From the NCBI RefSeq assembly GCF_000482705.1, contig NZ_KI519475.1, positions 74,550 through 138,549 on the forward strand: DNA of 64,000 bases, in the 5' to 3' direction. The position numbers and the translations under genes were made by a program. The notes under the pieces were generated by a model. It searched no databases and was not told where the DNA came from. It saw only the letters and a list, made by a program, of their open reading frames with translations. Every line of letters starts with the position of its first letter. The stretch's first letter is position 1. Of this stretch, positions 1 to 11,478 are shown piece by piece. The DNA is from Glycomyces arizonensis DSM 44726. GTDB taxonomy: Bacteria; Actinomycetota; Actinomycetes; Mycobacteriales; Micromonosporaceae.

Positions 1-103
1 TGAGCGAAGCGAAGTGGGTGAAGCAGGGGTGCAGCATCCACTGAGCGAAGCGAAGCGGGTGAAGCGAGAGCGCGGCACCCACTGAGCGAGCGAAGACAGA
101 ACC
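1..103. repeat. 41-bp tandem repeat, about 2.5 copies
   Basis: The unit begins TGAGCGAAGCGAAG and recurs at positions 1, 42 and 83, so the period is exactly 41 bases. Copies 1 and 2 differ by scattered substitutions and copy 3 is truncated and has lost three bases. It lies beyond the terminator of the small secreted gene at 166-504 and may continue upstream of the window. No open frame of note covers it. Confidence 0.75.
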
Positions 104-112
104 GCAGACGCG

Positions 113-151
113 CCGCGGCCCCGGAGGAGCGGGACTCCTCCGGGGCCGCGG
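113..151 (-). terminator. intrinsic terminator-like hairpin
   Basis: A 17-bp GC-rich arm (113-129) pairs perfectly with 135-151 around the loop CGGGA. It lies 15 bases past the stop of the minus-strand gene at 166-504. There is no long T tract, as is common in actinobacteria. Confidence 0.75.
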
Positions 152-165
152 CCGTTCGCTGTGCG

Positions 166-504
166 CTAAGAGGCCCAGGCGAGGCAGGTGCTCGGGAGGT
201 AGCCCCACTCGTCGCCCGCGTAGTTCACGTGGGCCCACAGGCTGGTGGTGGACCCGCAGGCGGTGTACGACTCGCCTTCGACGAGCGAGCAGTCTGCCGT
301 GTACGTCCGGCCGGCGACGACGGCGCCGACCGTGCCCTCACCGGTGCCGGGAGCCGCCCAGACCGAGCGGTTCTCCTCGGCGACCGCCGAGCAGGCCGCG
401 GCGGCCGCGTCGGTTCCCGGCGCGGCGGAGGCGGCGGCGGCGAACGTCGCGGAGAGCGCCAGCCCCGCGCCGACAGCCATGAGCGCCATCAGGAATCGTT
501 TCAA
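166..504 (-). CDS. small secreted protein, SH3-like C-terminal part
   Basis: A 112-residue exported protein of unknown role. I place the start at a TTG (504) because GGGAGA sits six bases upstream and translation then begins MKRFLMALMAVGAG, a typical signal peptide of about 29 residues ending near AAAASA. An ORF extending 20 codons further upstream is possible but puts arginine-rich, proline-rich residues before the signal. The mature part of about 80 residues contains four cysteines (likely two disulfides) and a pattern resembling bacterial SH3-like modules (SVWAAPGTG then WGYLPSTC). Such modules often bind cell wall, but binding is not shown here. A possible -35 (TTGACT on the minus strand, 599-604) lies upstream with only a poor -10. 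Confidence 0.7.
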   Translation of the reverse strand: MKRFLMALMAVGAGLALSATFAAAASAAPGTDAAAAACSAVAEENRSVWAAPGTGEGTVGAVVAGRTYTADCSLVEGESYTACGSTTSLWAHVNYAGDEWGYLPSTCLAWAS

Positions 505-724
505 AGTTCTCTCCCATCCGATGTGGCGTCGCGGGGGTGGCCCGCGACACCGTGACGCTTTCACGAACCGCCGCCGATGTCGATGCCAGAACGCTTTTAG
601 TCAATTTTTTTACATATTCGACGGGTTTGCCGTCTGCCGCTGGTGGCGCGCAAAGGGCGTTGTTGAGCAGCTGTTCGGCTTTGGAATGCGGCGTGCCTGG
701 CGGATAACGATGGCTTGCCACGGG

Positions 725-755
725 TGTGGTGTACTAGAATCGCACATGTGGTACT
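725..755 (+). promoter_or_regulatory. leaderless promoter and candidate operator of the XRE/ImmA gene
   Basis: The hexamer TAGAAT (735-740) is followed by seven bases and a GTG at 748, the arrangement of a leaderless transcript. Two direct repeats, TGTGGTGTACT (725-735) and TGTGGTACT (747-755), flank the -10, a plausible site for self-regulation by the HTH protein encoded downstream. The -35 is weak. Confidence 0.5.
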
Positions 756-1872
756 CGACTTCGCTGCCCTAGGGCGCCGCATCGCCGACGCCCGAAAGCG
801 CTCCGGCCTGACACAGGACGGCCTCTCGGCCGCCGTCACCGGTCTGGACCGTACCGCGATCGCGAAGATCGAAACCGGGGGCCGCCGGGTGACCGCACTC
901 GAGTTGGCGGACATTGCCGAGGCGCTCAACGTCAGGCTCGAATGGTTCCTGACCGACGGGCCGCCCTCGATCGTCGCCTACCGCAACATGAGCGAACCCG
1001 GACAGGCCAGCGCTCCGTTAGACGCCGCGATCGAATGCCGTGTCCGAGAAGTCGAGTTCGTCGCCGACCACGACCGGCAGTTCCGTGACTCCCTCGTTGA
1101 ACTGCCATCGTTCGCGGTTCCGCGAGACCTCGACGCCGCTGAACGGCTCGGGGGCAAGGCTCGGGCGCTCTTGAAGGTCGGACAGGCCGAGCCGCTCTAC
1201 GACCTCCACGAGAGGCTCGCCGGTGCCGGAGTGGTTCCATTCGTCGTGGAATCAGGTCTTGACGCGGCCGATGCGGCCAGTGCATCGCTGCAATCCGGAG
1301 CAGTGGTCGTGGTCAACGGATCGCTGAAGGTCGGCAGACGTCGTCTCGCGCTCGCCCATGAACTGGGCCATCTGCTGGTCGCCGACGGCTATACGGTTGA
1401 TCGGCAGGTCGATGCGCTGCAATCCGACCACAAGGAGCGCGCGATGGACCGTTTCGCACGGGCGCTGCTGCTGCCGAAGGCCGCGTTGCGCGAGCGCTGG
1501 CTCACCTGGGGCGGCGGTGAACCGGACTCCTTGAGAGAGGCCGCGGTTCGGACCGCGAGCCATTTCCGAGTCGACATGGCGACATTGGCGCGCCGCCTGC
1601 TCGATATCGGACTGCTGGACGGCGAGAGCGCCGAGTTCGTCCGCGAGACGCGGACCGGCAAGGCGGACTTCTACGAATACAACCTGCTGTCCAAGGACGA
1701 ATTCGCCTCAGGCGACCTTCCCAAGGAATATGTGACCGCCGTGCTGCGGCTCTTCAAAGCCGAGATCGTCAGCGAGGCCCGTGCGCTGGACCTGCTGTTC
1801 GGGACATGGGAGGCCGCAGACCTGCCGGAACCGTCATGTACTGCACGGCACTTCCTGGAAACCGCGCACTAG
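748..1872 (+). CDS. XRE-family HTH regulator with ImmA/IrrE metallopeptidase domain
   Basis: A 374-residue cytoplasmic protein. Residues about 5-65 form a Cro/C1-type helix-turn-helix (RIADARKRSGLTQ through IAKIETGGRRVTALELADIA). The middle carries the IrrE/ImmA zinc peptidase signature HELGH in LALAHELGHLLVADG at about residues 210-225, followed by the usual ERAMDRFARALLLP segment. This fusion is common next to toxin-antitoxin genes and in mobile-element control, where the peptidase cleaves a partner repressor; the target here is unknown. The frame is open back to a TTG at 715, but GTG 748 is preferred because TAGAAT ends seven bases before it. It runs convergently into the mazEF-like pair and the two stop codons overlap in a shared CTAG. 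Confidence 0.9.
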   Translation: MVLDFAALGRRIADARKRSGLTQDGLSAAVTGLDRTAIAKIETGGRRVTALELADIAEALNVRLEWFLTDGPPSIVAYRNMSEPGQASAPLDAAIECRVREVEFVADHDRQFRDSLVELPSFAVPRDLDAAERLGGKARALLKVGQAEPLYDLHERLAGAGVVPFVVESGLDAADAASASLQSGAVVVVNGSLKVGRRRLALAHELGHLLVADGYTVDRQVDALQSDHKERAMDRFARALLLPKAALRERWLTWGGGEPDSLREAAVRTASHFRVDMATLARRLLDIGLLDGESAEFVRETRTGKADFYEYNLLSKDEFASGDLPKEYVTAVLRLFKAEIVSEARALDLLFGTWEAADLPEPSCTARHFLETAH

Positions 1873-2189
1873 AGCAGCGCGAGTTTGAGCAGGAGCGCCC
1901 GGTCCAGTGCCTCCTGCTCTTCGAATTCCAGAGCGCCTTTGAATTCGCCGAGGCGGCCGTGATCGACCGAATAGATCTGATCGGTCAGGATGCGGGTTTT
2001 TGCACCGAGAAACTCGACTTGCGGCCGGTAGATTGTCGGCTCGGCACCGGTGGAGGTCAGCGCTACGGTGACGGTGCTGCAAGCGAACGCGTCGGATTGG
2101 ATGATCACGCCGTAGCGTCGACCTTGCTGTTCATGGCCTGAGGCCGCTTTGGAGGGCTTGATTTCGTAGATCGCGCCCCTGAAGATCAC
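1869..2189 (-). CDS. MazF/PemK-family mRNA interferase toxin
   Basis: A 106-residue protein with the PemK/MazF beta-barrel pattern: FRGAIYEIKPS at the start, RRYGVIIQSD after it, then VTVALTSTG and the ILTDQIYSVDHGRLGEF segment that in MazF proteins supports the active site. Members cleave single-stranded RNA at short sequences and slow growth when free of antitoxin. It overlaps the upstream antitoxin gene by four bases (ATGA), which suggests translational coupling. At its 3' end it shares a CTAG with the stop of the convergent XRE/ImmA gene. Cleavage specificity cannot be read from sequence. Confidence 0.88.
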   Translation of the reverse strand: MIFRGAIYEIKPSKAASGHEQQGRRYGVIIQSDAFACSTVTVALTSTGAEPTIYRPQVEFLGAKTRILTDQIYSVDHGRLGEFKGALEFEEQEALDRALLLKLALL

Positions 2190-2410
2190 TCCGAGACTCC
2201 CATGTAGCGCTGGATCGCGAGCATCTCCGCGCGGTCGTTCGGGTCTGCCTCAACGCGCTCGGCATCGGCTTTGGCCTGTCTGATGAGCCTTTCGCGGTAG
2301 GCGTGCAGCAGTGCCCCACGGACAGCCTCGGTCCGGGACTGGCCGTCTTCGGTCAGCGCCTGGAGTGCCTTCTCCATTGCCTCGTCAGTGCGTACGTTCA
2401 GCGTAGACAT
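2186..2410 (-). CDS. ribbon-helix-helix antitoxin paired with MazF
   Basis: A 74-residue protein starting MSTLNVRTDEAMEKALQAL, with a short N-terminal strand and two helices typical of RHH DNA-binding antitoxins. The C-terminal part (about residues 45-74) is charged and probably disordered until it binds the toxin. The start at ATG 2410 is chosen because TACAAT lies six bases upstream; the longer frame would add seven residues over the promoter. It is first in the operon and overlaps the toxin by four bases. Pair identity rests on the toxin partner and operon form; RHH antitoxins are shared among several toxin families. Confidence 0.82.
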   Translation of the reverse strand: MSTLNVRTDEAMEKALQALTEDGQSRTEAVRGALLHAYRERLIRQAKADAERVEADPNDRAEMLAIQRYMGVSE

Positions 2411-2414
2411 GAAA

Positions 2415-3014
2415 TCATTGTAACACAACATGTGATACGTTTCTGCGAGCTGATAACCGCGCCAGGAAGCGGAAGACCCGCTCCGGCGTCCACGGCGTCG
2501 CTTCCGCCTCGTCGGTCGTGCCGTGCGTGTAGAGCGTGAACGAGTCGACCTCGAACCTCGCCTCGAAGTCCCGCAGCGCCCCGAACGTCCGGTCCAGCGC
2601 GTCCTTGTCCACGTCCTGGGCCACCGTCACGTGCGGGTGGTACGGGAACCGCTGCTCGCGCCGTTTGATCGGCCCGTTCCGGATCGCCGACTCCAGCTGC
2701 TCGCACACCGCGATCCCGTCGACCACGGCCACGAACACCACCTCGGTGACCGGCCGGAACGACCCGGTCCCGCGCAGGTGCAGCTCGAAGGGCCGCATGT
2801 TCGCGGCCAGGTCCTCCAGGTGCTCTTCGAGCGGGCCGAGCACCTCAGTGTCGATCACGGTGGGGCCCAGCAGCGTCAGGTGCGCGGGCACGATCCCGCC
2901 GAGCGGGTCCCCCGACGCGATGCGGGCCGCGTCGAGTCCGATCCGCCACCGCTCGGGCACGGGGATCGCCACGCCGACCGTGACGCCGGGATGGTCCGCC
3001 CCCGTCCGGTCCAC
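2415..3014 (-). CDS. 2'-5' RNA ligase / 2H phosphoesterase family protein
   Basis: A 199-residue soluble protein of the 2H superfamily. The two HxT motifs are visible: HLTLLGPT near residue 44 and HVTVAQD near residue 128, after YHPH. Family members join or hydrolyse 2'-5' RNA linkages or cyclic phosphates; the physiological substrate is unknown in actinobacteria. It begins with GTG 13 bases after trpS, an arrangement I recognise as frequent in this phylum, so the two are probably cotranscribed. Its last ten codons coincide with the promoter and operator of the mazEF-like pair, so the extreme C-terminus (RRNVSHVVLQ) may have been created when the toxin-antitoxin module arrived. Confidence 0.85.
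   Translation of the reverse strand: MDRTGADHPGVTVGVAIPVPERWRIGLDAARIASGDPLGGIVPAHLTLLGPTVIDTEVLGPLEEHLEDLAANMRPFELHLRGTGSFRPVTEVVFVAVVDGIAVCEQLESAIRNGPIKRREQRFPYHPHVTVAQDVDKDALDRTFGALRDFEARFEVDSFTLYTHGTTDEAEATPWTPERVFRFLARLSARRNVSHVVLQ
2417..2438 (-). promoter_or_regulatory. mazE promoter with overlapping 19-bp palindrome
   Basis: On the minus strand TACAAT (2422-2417) is followed by six bases and the ATG at 2410, so the message is probably leaderless. Overlapping the -10 is a 19-bp quasi-palindrome at 2420-2438 (GTAACACAACATGTGATAC on the plus strand; seven of eight non-central pairs up to the core match). That is the expected layout for autorepression by an RHH antitoxin. The whole element lies inside the last ten codons of the RNA-ligase-like gene. 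Confidence 0.6.
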
Positions 3015-3027
3015 TGGCCCGTCCCCG

Positions 3028-4044
3028 CTAGTTCGCCACTGGGGGGTAGAAGCCGACCTTCTTGTACGCCTTCGCGAGCGTTCGCGAGGCCACGGCCCGC
3101 GCCTTCTCGGCGCCCTCGACCAGGATCCGGTCGAGTTCGGCCTTGTCGTCGAGGTACTCGCGCGTGGCCCGGGCGATCGGCCCGAGGGTCTCGGCGACGA
3201 CCTCGGCCAGGTCGCCCTTGAAGTCGCCGTAGCCCTTGCCCTGGTACTCGCTCTCCAGCTTGTCGACCGGGGTGCCGCTGAGCGCCGAGTAGATGACCAG
3301 CAGGTTCGTCACGCCCGGCTTGCCCTCGGGGTCGTAGCGCACCTCGGCCTCGGAGTCGGTGACGGCGCTCTTGATCTTCTTGCGCATCTGGTTCGGCTCG
3401 TCGAGCAGGTACAGGCACCCGCGCGGGCTCTCGGAGGACTTCGACATCTTCTTGGCGGGGTCGGAGAGGTCCTTGATCGTCTCCGTCTCCTTGAGGATGT
3501 ACGGCTCGGGCACGGTGAACGTCTGCCCGTAGTTGTTGTTGAAGCGCGCGGCCAGGTCGCGGGTGAGCTCCAGGTGCTGGCGCTGGTCGGCGCCCACCGG
3601 CACCCGCTGGGTCTGGTACAGCAGGATGTCGGCCGCCATGAGCACCGGGTAGGTGAACAGGCCCACCGTTGTGTGTTCTTGTTTGGCGGACTTGTCCTTG
3701 AACTGGGTCATCCGGGAGGCCTCGCCGAAGCCGGTCTCGCAGCCGAGGATCCAGGCGAGCATGGCGTGCTCGGGCACCTGCGACTGGATGAACAGGTTCG
3801 AGCGCTCGGGGTCGACGCCGAGCGCGAGCAGCTGTGCGGCCGAGGTCCGGGAGCGCTGGTGCAATACCTTGGGGTCGTGGGTGACGGTGATCGCGTGTTG
3901 GTCGACGACGCAGTAGAACGCGTCGGAGTCCTCTTGCAGCGCCACCCACTGCCGCAGCGCGCCCAGATAGTTCCCGAGGTGGAATGAGTCCGAGGTGGGC
4001 TGGATCCCGGAGAACACCCGGGGTGCGCTGGCTGCCGTGGTCAT
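3028..4044 (-). CDS. trpS: tryptophanyl-tRNA synthetase
   Basis: A 338-residue class I aminoacyl-tRNA synthetase that charges tRNA-Trp in the cytoplasm. The HIGH-type motif appears as HLGN at residues 22-25, and KMSKS at 199-203. [15 protein letters not shown] at about 151-165 is the usual conserved segment for TrpS. Length matches the bacterial family (about 330-340). The ATG at 4044 has no clear Shine-Dalgarno sequence; CAGAAT lies six bases upstream, so a leaderless message is likely. It is followed at 13 bases by the 2H phosphoesterase gene and is divergent from the galactose operon. Confidence 0.97.
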   Translation of the reverse strand: MTTAASAPRVFSGIQPTSDSFHLGNYLGALRQWVALQEDSDAFYCVVDQHAITVTHDPKVLHQRSRTSAAQLLALGVDPERSNLFIQSQVPEHAMLAWILGCETGFGEASRMTQFKDKSAKQEHTTVGLFTYPVLMAADILLYQTQRVPVGADQRQHLELTRDLAARFNNNYGQTFTVPEPYILKETETIKDLSDPAKKMSKSSESPRGCLYLLDEPNQMRKKIKSAVTDSEAEVRYDPEGKPGVTNLLVIYSALSGTPVDKLESEYQGKGYGDFKGDLAEVVAETLGPIARATREYLDDKAELDRILVEGAEKARAVASRTLAKAYKKVGFYPPVAN

Positions 4045-4050
4045 GGCTCG

Positions 4051-4056
4051 ATTCTG
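4051..4056 (-). promoter_or_regulatory. candidate -10 of trpS (leaderless)
   Basis: CAGAAT on the minus strand ends six bases before the trpS ATG. No recognisable -35 is present. The call rests on the same spacing seen at many genes of this window. Confidence 0.4.
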
Positions 4057-4087
4057 TCATCCGGGCGCGGGGCGCGGCCACCCGGTA

Positions 4088-4116
4088 TTGCGGGAAGGGC
4101 AAAATTGATGTTTAAT
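4088..4116 (+). promoter_or_regulatory. galactose operon promoter
   Basis: TTGCGG (4088-4093) and TTTAAT (4111-4116) are separated by exactly 17 bases. This is the best sigma-70-like match in the trpS-deoR gap and sits in a short AT-rich island (4101-4127) with repeated TTGATG/TTGTGTTGG elements that could be the DeoR-type operator. A Shine-Dalgarno GAAGGAG follows about 30 bases downstream. Confidence 0.6.
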
Positions 4117-4157
4117 TGTGTTGGATCTTGAGCACTCTTCCGAAGGAGCCACCGAGG

Positions 4158-4940
4158 ATGCTGGCGCAGCAGCGACAGAGCAGGATCGCCGAGCGCGTCC
4201 ACCGGACCGGCGCGGTCCGCGTGGCCGAGCTGGTCGAGGAGTTCGGCGTGTCCGACATGACCATCCGGCGCGACCTGGAGACCCTGGCCGAGCGCGGCCT
4301 GGTCGCCAAGGTCCACGGCGGCGCGACCGCGGTGGACTTCGGCTCCACCTCCGAGCCCGGCTTCGCGGTCAAGCAGGTCCGCCAGGAGGCCGAGAAGGAG
4401 GCCATCGCCGAGGCCGCCGCCGGCCTCGTCGGCCCCGGGCAGGCCATCGCCCTGTCCGCCGGGACCACGACGTGGACCCTCGCGCACCGCCTCACCGACG
4501 TCCCGGACCTGACCGTGGTCACCAACTCGGTGCCCGTCGCCGACGTGTTCTACAAGAGCGGGCGTCCCGACCAGACCGTCATCCTCACCGGCGGCGTCCG
4601 CACCCCCTCCGACGCCCTGGTCGGACCGTTCGCGGTCGCCTCGCTCGAACGGGTCAACGTCGACACCGTCTTCCTCGGCGTCCACGGCATGTCCGCCCGC
4701 GCCGGGTTCACCACGCCGAACCTGCTGGAGGCCGAGACCGTCGCGACCCTCGCGGAGAAGGGCCGCAGGCTCGTGGTCGTCGCCGACCACACCAAGTTCG
4801 ACGTCGTCGGGATCGCCACCATCGCGGCCCTGTCCGACGCCGACGTCGTCGTCACCGACGCGCGCCTCGACGAGGAGGCCCGCAGCACCCTGACCGAGCA
4901 CGTCGACCAGGTCGTGTTCGCCTCCCCGCCCGCCAAATGA
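4158..4940 (+). CDS. DeoR-family transcriptional regulator of the galactose operon
   Basis: A 260-residue regulator. Residues 1-55 form the DeoR winged helix (MLAQQRQSRIAERVHR, then VSDMTIRRDLETLAERG), and residues about 75-235 match the DeoR C-terminal sugar-phosphate sensing domain (ALSAGTTTWTLA, LTGGVRTPSDALVG, VVVADHTKFD). The start at ATG 4158 is supported by GAAGGAGCC ten bases upstream. It is first in a four-gene unit with galT, galE and galK, so the likely role is control of Leloir-pathway expression by a galactose metabolite; the effector is inferred. Its stop overlaps an upstream candidate start of galT. Confidence 0.92.
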   Translation: MLAQQRQSRIAERVHRTGAVRVAELVEEFGVSDMTIRRDLETLAERGLVAKVHGGATAVDFGSTSEPGFAVKQVRQEAEKEAIAEAAAGLVGPGQAIALSAGTTTWTLAHRLTDVPDLTVVTNSVPVADVFYKSGRPDQTVILTGGVRTPSDALVGPFAVASLERVNVDTVFLGVHGMSARAGFTTPNLLEAETVATLAEKGRRLVVVADHTKFDVVGIATIAALSDADVVVTDARLDEEARSTLTEHVDQVVFASPPAK

Positions 4941-4960
4941 CCATCCGAGAAGAGACCAGT

Positions 4961-6066
<1,106 letters not shown>

Positions 6067-6070
<4 letters not shown>

Positions 6071-7024
6071 AATACCTCGTCACCGGCGGTGCCGGATACA
6101 TCGGCTCGATCGTCGCCACGATGCTGCTCGAAGACGGGCACGAGGTCGTCGTCCTCGACGACTGCTCCACCGGGGCCGCCGGTCGCGTCCCGGCGGGCGC
6201 CGAGCTCGTCCGGCGGCCCGTGCGGGAGGCCGGGGAGGTGCTCGACTCGACCTTCGACGCCGTGCTCCACTTCGCCGGGCTCATCGCCGCGGGCGAGTCC
6301 ATGCGGAAGCCCGACATCTACTGGGAGGCCAACACCGCCGGGACGTTCGCACTGCTCGACGCCATGCGCACCGCCGGTGTAAAGACCCTCGTGTTCTCCT
6401 CCACGGCGGCCGTCTACGGCGACCCGGTCGAGGTCCCGATCCGCGAGGACGCCGTCAAGGCCCCCACCTCCACCTACGGCGCCACGAAGCTCTCGGCCGA
6501 CATGGCCATCCAGTCCGCGGTCACCGCCTACGGCCTCGCCGCCGTCAGCCTGCGCTACTTCAACGTCGTCGGCGCCTATAAGGACCGCGCCGGAGCCTGG
6601 CACGGGGAGAACCACGAGCCGGAGACCCACATCATCCCGATCGCGCTCGACGCCGCCGCCGGGAGGCGCGAGCGGATGGTCCTGTTCGGCGACGACTACC
6701 CGACCAAGGACGGCACCTGCGTCCGCGACTACATCCACGTCGCCGACCTCGCCGACGCCCACCTGCTCGCCCTGCGGGCCGCCGAGGCCGGGGAGCACAA
6801 GATCTACAACCTCGGCAACGGCAACGGCTTCACCAACAAGGAGGTCGTCGAGACCGTCAAGCGCGTCACCGGCGTCGACTTCCCCGTCGCCGTCGAGGGC
6901 CGCCGCGCCGGGGACCCGGCCGAACTCGTGGCCTCCTCCGAGAAGGCCAAGACCGAACTCGGCTGGAAGCCCAGCCGCGACTCACTCGACCGCATGGTCG
7001 CCGACGCCTGGGAGTACTACCAGC

Positions 7025-7038
<14 letters not shown>
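6067..7038 (+). CDS. galE: UDP-glucose 4-epimerase
   Basis: A 323-residue NAD-dependent short-chain dehydrogenase-type epimerase converting UDP-galactose to UDP-glucose. The Rossmann motif GGAGYIGS is at residues 6-13 and the catalytic YxxxK is Tyr137/Lys141 in STYGATK, with Ser/Thr of SSTAAVYG upstream. The C-terminal part holds RYFNVVGA and VRDYIHVADL, standard for GalE. It starts at GTG within the galT stop and its own end overlaps galK by 14 bases, so translation of the three genes is probably coupled. Confidence 0.96.
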
Positions 7039-8164
<1,126 letters not shown>

Positions 8165-8169
8165 GGCGT

Positions 8170-8203
8170 GCCCGCCCGGCGGCCAAAGCCCCGCCGGGCG
8201 GGC
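8170..8203 (+). terminator. galactose operon terminator
   Basis: GCCCGCCCGGCGG (8170-8182) pairs perfectly with 8191-8203 around an eight-base loop, followed by GCCTTTG. It begins six bases after the galK stop. Confidence 0.8.
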
Positions 8204-8211
8204 GCCTTTGC

Positions 8212-8217
8212 CATACT
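8212..8217 (+). promoter_or_regulatory. candidate -10 of the small membrane protein gene (leaderless)
   Basis: CATACT is followed by six bases and the ATG at 8224, with no Shine-Dalgarno sequence. No clear -35. Confidence 0.4.
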
Positions 8218-8223
8218 CCAGTC

Positions 8224-8565
8224 ATGGAATTCGTCCACTTGCTCGTGCGCTACCTGCATCTTCTCGGCTTCGCCGCGGTCTTCGGCGGTTGGCTCGCCGC
8301 GTGGCTCTCGAAGCGCTACAAGATCAACGCCGCGATGCTGTACGGCATCGCCACTCAGCTCATCACCGGCGTCATCCTGTACGGCCTGGCCGGTGCGGAC
8401 GCGAACCACGCCAAGCTCGGCATCAAGTTCCTTCTCGCGCTGCTCCTGGCCGTCATGATCGCCGTCCCGTGGTGGAGAAAACGAGCGAAGGTCTCGTCCG
8501 GGCACTTCTGGGCGATCGGCGGTATGGTGCTCGTGACCGCGGGTGTGGCCGTCTTCTGGACGTGA
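8224..8565 (+). CDS. small four-helix membrane protein
   Basis: A 113-residue protein with about four membrane segments: residues 6-26 (RYLHLLGFAAVFGGWLAAWL), 38-52, 64-82 (IKFLLALLLAVMIAVPW) and 93-112. The first helix pattern (HLLVRYLHLLGFAAVFGGWL) is typical of small actinobacterial integral membrane proteins of unknown function. It follows the galK terminator and precedes the nucleoside operon on the same strand, with no evident link to either. The gene is hidden inside a long shadow frame, but the hydrophobic pattern belongs only to this start. Confidence 0.75.
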   Translation: MEFVHLLVRYLHLLGFAAVFGGWLAAWLSKRYKINAAMLYGIATQLITGVILYGLAGADANHAKLGIKFLLALLLAVMIAVPWWRKRAKVSSGHFWAIGGMVLVTAGVAVFWT

Positions 8566-8639
8566 GTCCCATTCGGAACGGCGTCCGTCCGAAACGCCTG
8601 TTCGCAGGTGGTCTCAGTCATAGGATGTTTCGGTAACGA

Positions 8640-8665
8640 GTTGATCAAGGTGACTGTCAATCAAC
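8640..8665 (+). promoter_or_regulatory. inverted repeat upstream of the nucleoside operon
   Basis: GTTGAT (8640-8645) and ATCAAC (8660-8665) form six-base inverted arms 14 bases apart, about 60 bases before the lipoprotein start. It is the best operator candidate in this gap, together with TAGGAT just upstream (8623-8628 region) as a possible -10. No regulator gene is adjacent. Confidence 0.35.
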
Positions 8666-8724
8666 GGTCCCGGCGGCGATGATTAGGCGCGATGGGATCA
8701 CCTGAACTGTCGAAGGAGACCGAG

Positions 8725-9822
8725 ATGGCTGTGAAGCCGTACAAGCTGGTCCTGGCGGGCGTCGCCGCCACGGGCCTGATCACCCTCACCGCTTGCGGCG
8801 AAGCCCCCGACGAGGGCTCGGACGACAACGCCGAGGCCTCGTTCCACGCCTGCATGGTCACCGACTCCGGCGGCGTCGACGACAAGTCCTTCAACGAGTC
8901 CTCCTGGAACGGCATGGAGGCCGCCAAGGAGGAGAACCCCGACATCGAGGTGTCCTTCAAGGAGTCGGGGAACGAGTCCGACTACGACCCGAACCTCCAG
9001 GCCTCGGTCGCCGACGAGTGCGACTTCATCGTCGGCGTCGGCGGCCTCATGGCCGGGAACGTCACCAGCGTCGCCCTCGACAACACCGACATCCCCTTCG
9101 CGATCGTCGACGGCGTCCCCTCCGACGCCGAGGGCAACCCGGTCGACGCGCCGAACGTCCACTCCATCCAGTTCGACACCGCCCAGTCGGCCTTCCTGGC
9201 CGGCTACCTCGCCGCCGCCCAGACCGAGACCGGCACCGTCGCCACCTGGGGCGGCCTCCAGATCCCACCGGTGACGATCTTCATGGACGGCTTCGCCGGC
9301 GGCATCGAATACCACAACAGCCAGAAGGGCACCGACGTCAAGCTCCTCGGCTGGGACGCCGACGCCCAGTCCGGCTCGTTCCTCAACAGCTTCGAGGACA
9401 CCGCGGGCGGCAAGAGCCTGACCGAGACGTTCATCTCCCAGGGCGCCGACATCGTCTTCCCCGTCGCGGGCCCGGCCGGCACCGGCGCGGTCACCGCCGC
9501 CAGCGAGGACGAGGCCGTCAAGGCCATCTGGGTCGACGTCGACGGCTGCGTCTCGCTGCCCGACTACTGCTCCACGATCCTCTCCAGCGCCGAGAAGGGC
9601 CTGGAGGTCGCCGTGAAGGACGCCGTCCTGGCCGCCTACGACGGCGAGGTCGGCGGCTCCTACGTCGGCACCCTGGAGAACGGCGGCGTCTCCCTGGCGC
9701 CGTTCCACGAGTTCGAGGACGCCGTCTCCGACGAGACCAAGACCGAGCTCGAGGACCTCAAGGCCGCGATCATCGACGGCTCGGTGAAGGCCGAGTCGCC
9801 GTCCTCGCCCTCCGCCTCCTAG
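8725..9822 (+). CDS. BMP-family nucleoside-binding lipoprotein of an ABC importer
   Basis: A 365-residue extracellular lipoprotein of the BmpA/Med (PF02608-type) family, which binds purine or pyrimidine nucleosides. The N-terminus has a signal peptide ending in the lipobox LTAC, so Cys near residue 22 is lipidated. The family signature follows: DSGGVDDKSFNESSWNGM near residues 45-62, then the GGLMAGNV and FLAGYLAA segments and VFPVAGPAGTGAV. ATG 8725 is chosen for the GAAGGAGACC site nine bases upstream. It heads an operon with a double ATPase, two permeases, cytidine deaminase and thymidine phosphorylase, so nucleosides are the expected ligands. Confidence 0.93.
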   Translation: MAVKPYKLVLAGVAATGLITLTACGEAPDEGSDDNAEASFHACMVTDSGGVDDKSFNESSWNGMEAAKEENPDIEVSFKESGNESDYDPNLQASVADECDFIVGVGGLMAGNVTSVALDNTDIPFAIVDGVPSDAEGNPVDAPNVHSIQFDTAQSAFLAGYLAAAQTETGTVATWGGLQIPPVTIFMDGFAGGIEYHNSQKGTDVKLLGWDADAQSGSFLNSFEDTAGGKSLTETFISQGADIVFPVAGPAGTGAVTAASEDEAVKAIWVDVDGCVSLPDYCSTILSSAEKGLEVAVKDAVLAAYDGEVGGSYVGTLENGGVSLAPFHEFEDAVSDETKTELEDLKAAIIDGSVKAESPSSPSAS

Positions 9823-9843
9823 CCGGGACCCGAAGGACGCCAA

Positions 9844-11467
<1,624 letters not shown>

Positions 11468-11478
<11 letters not shown>

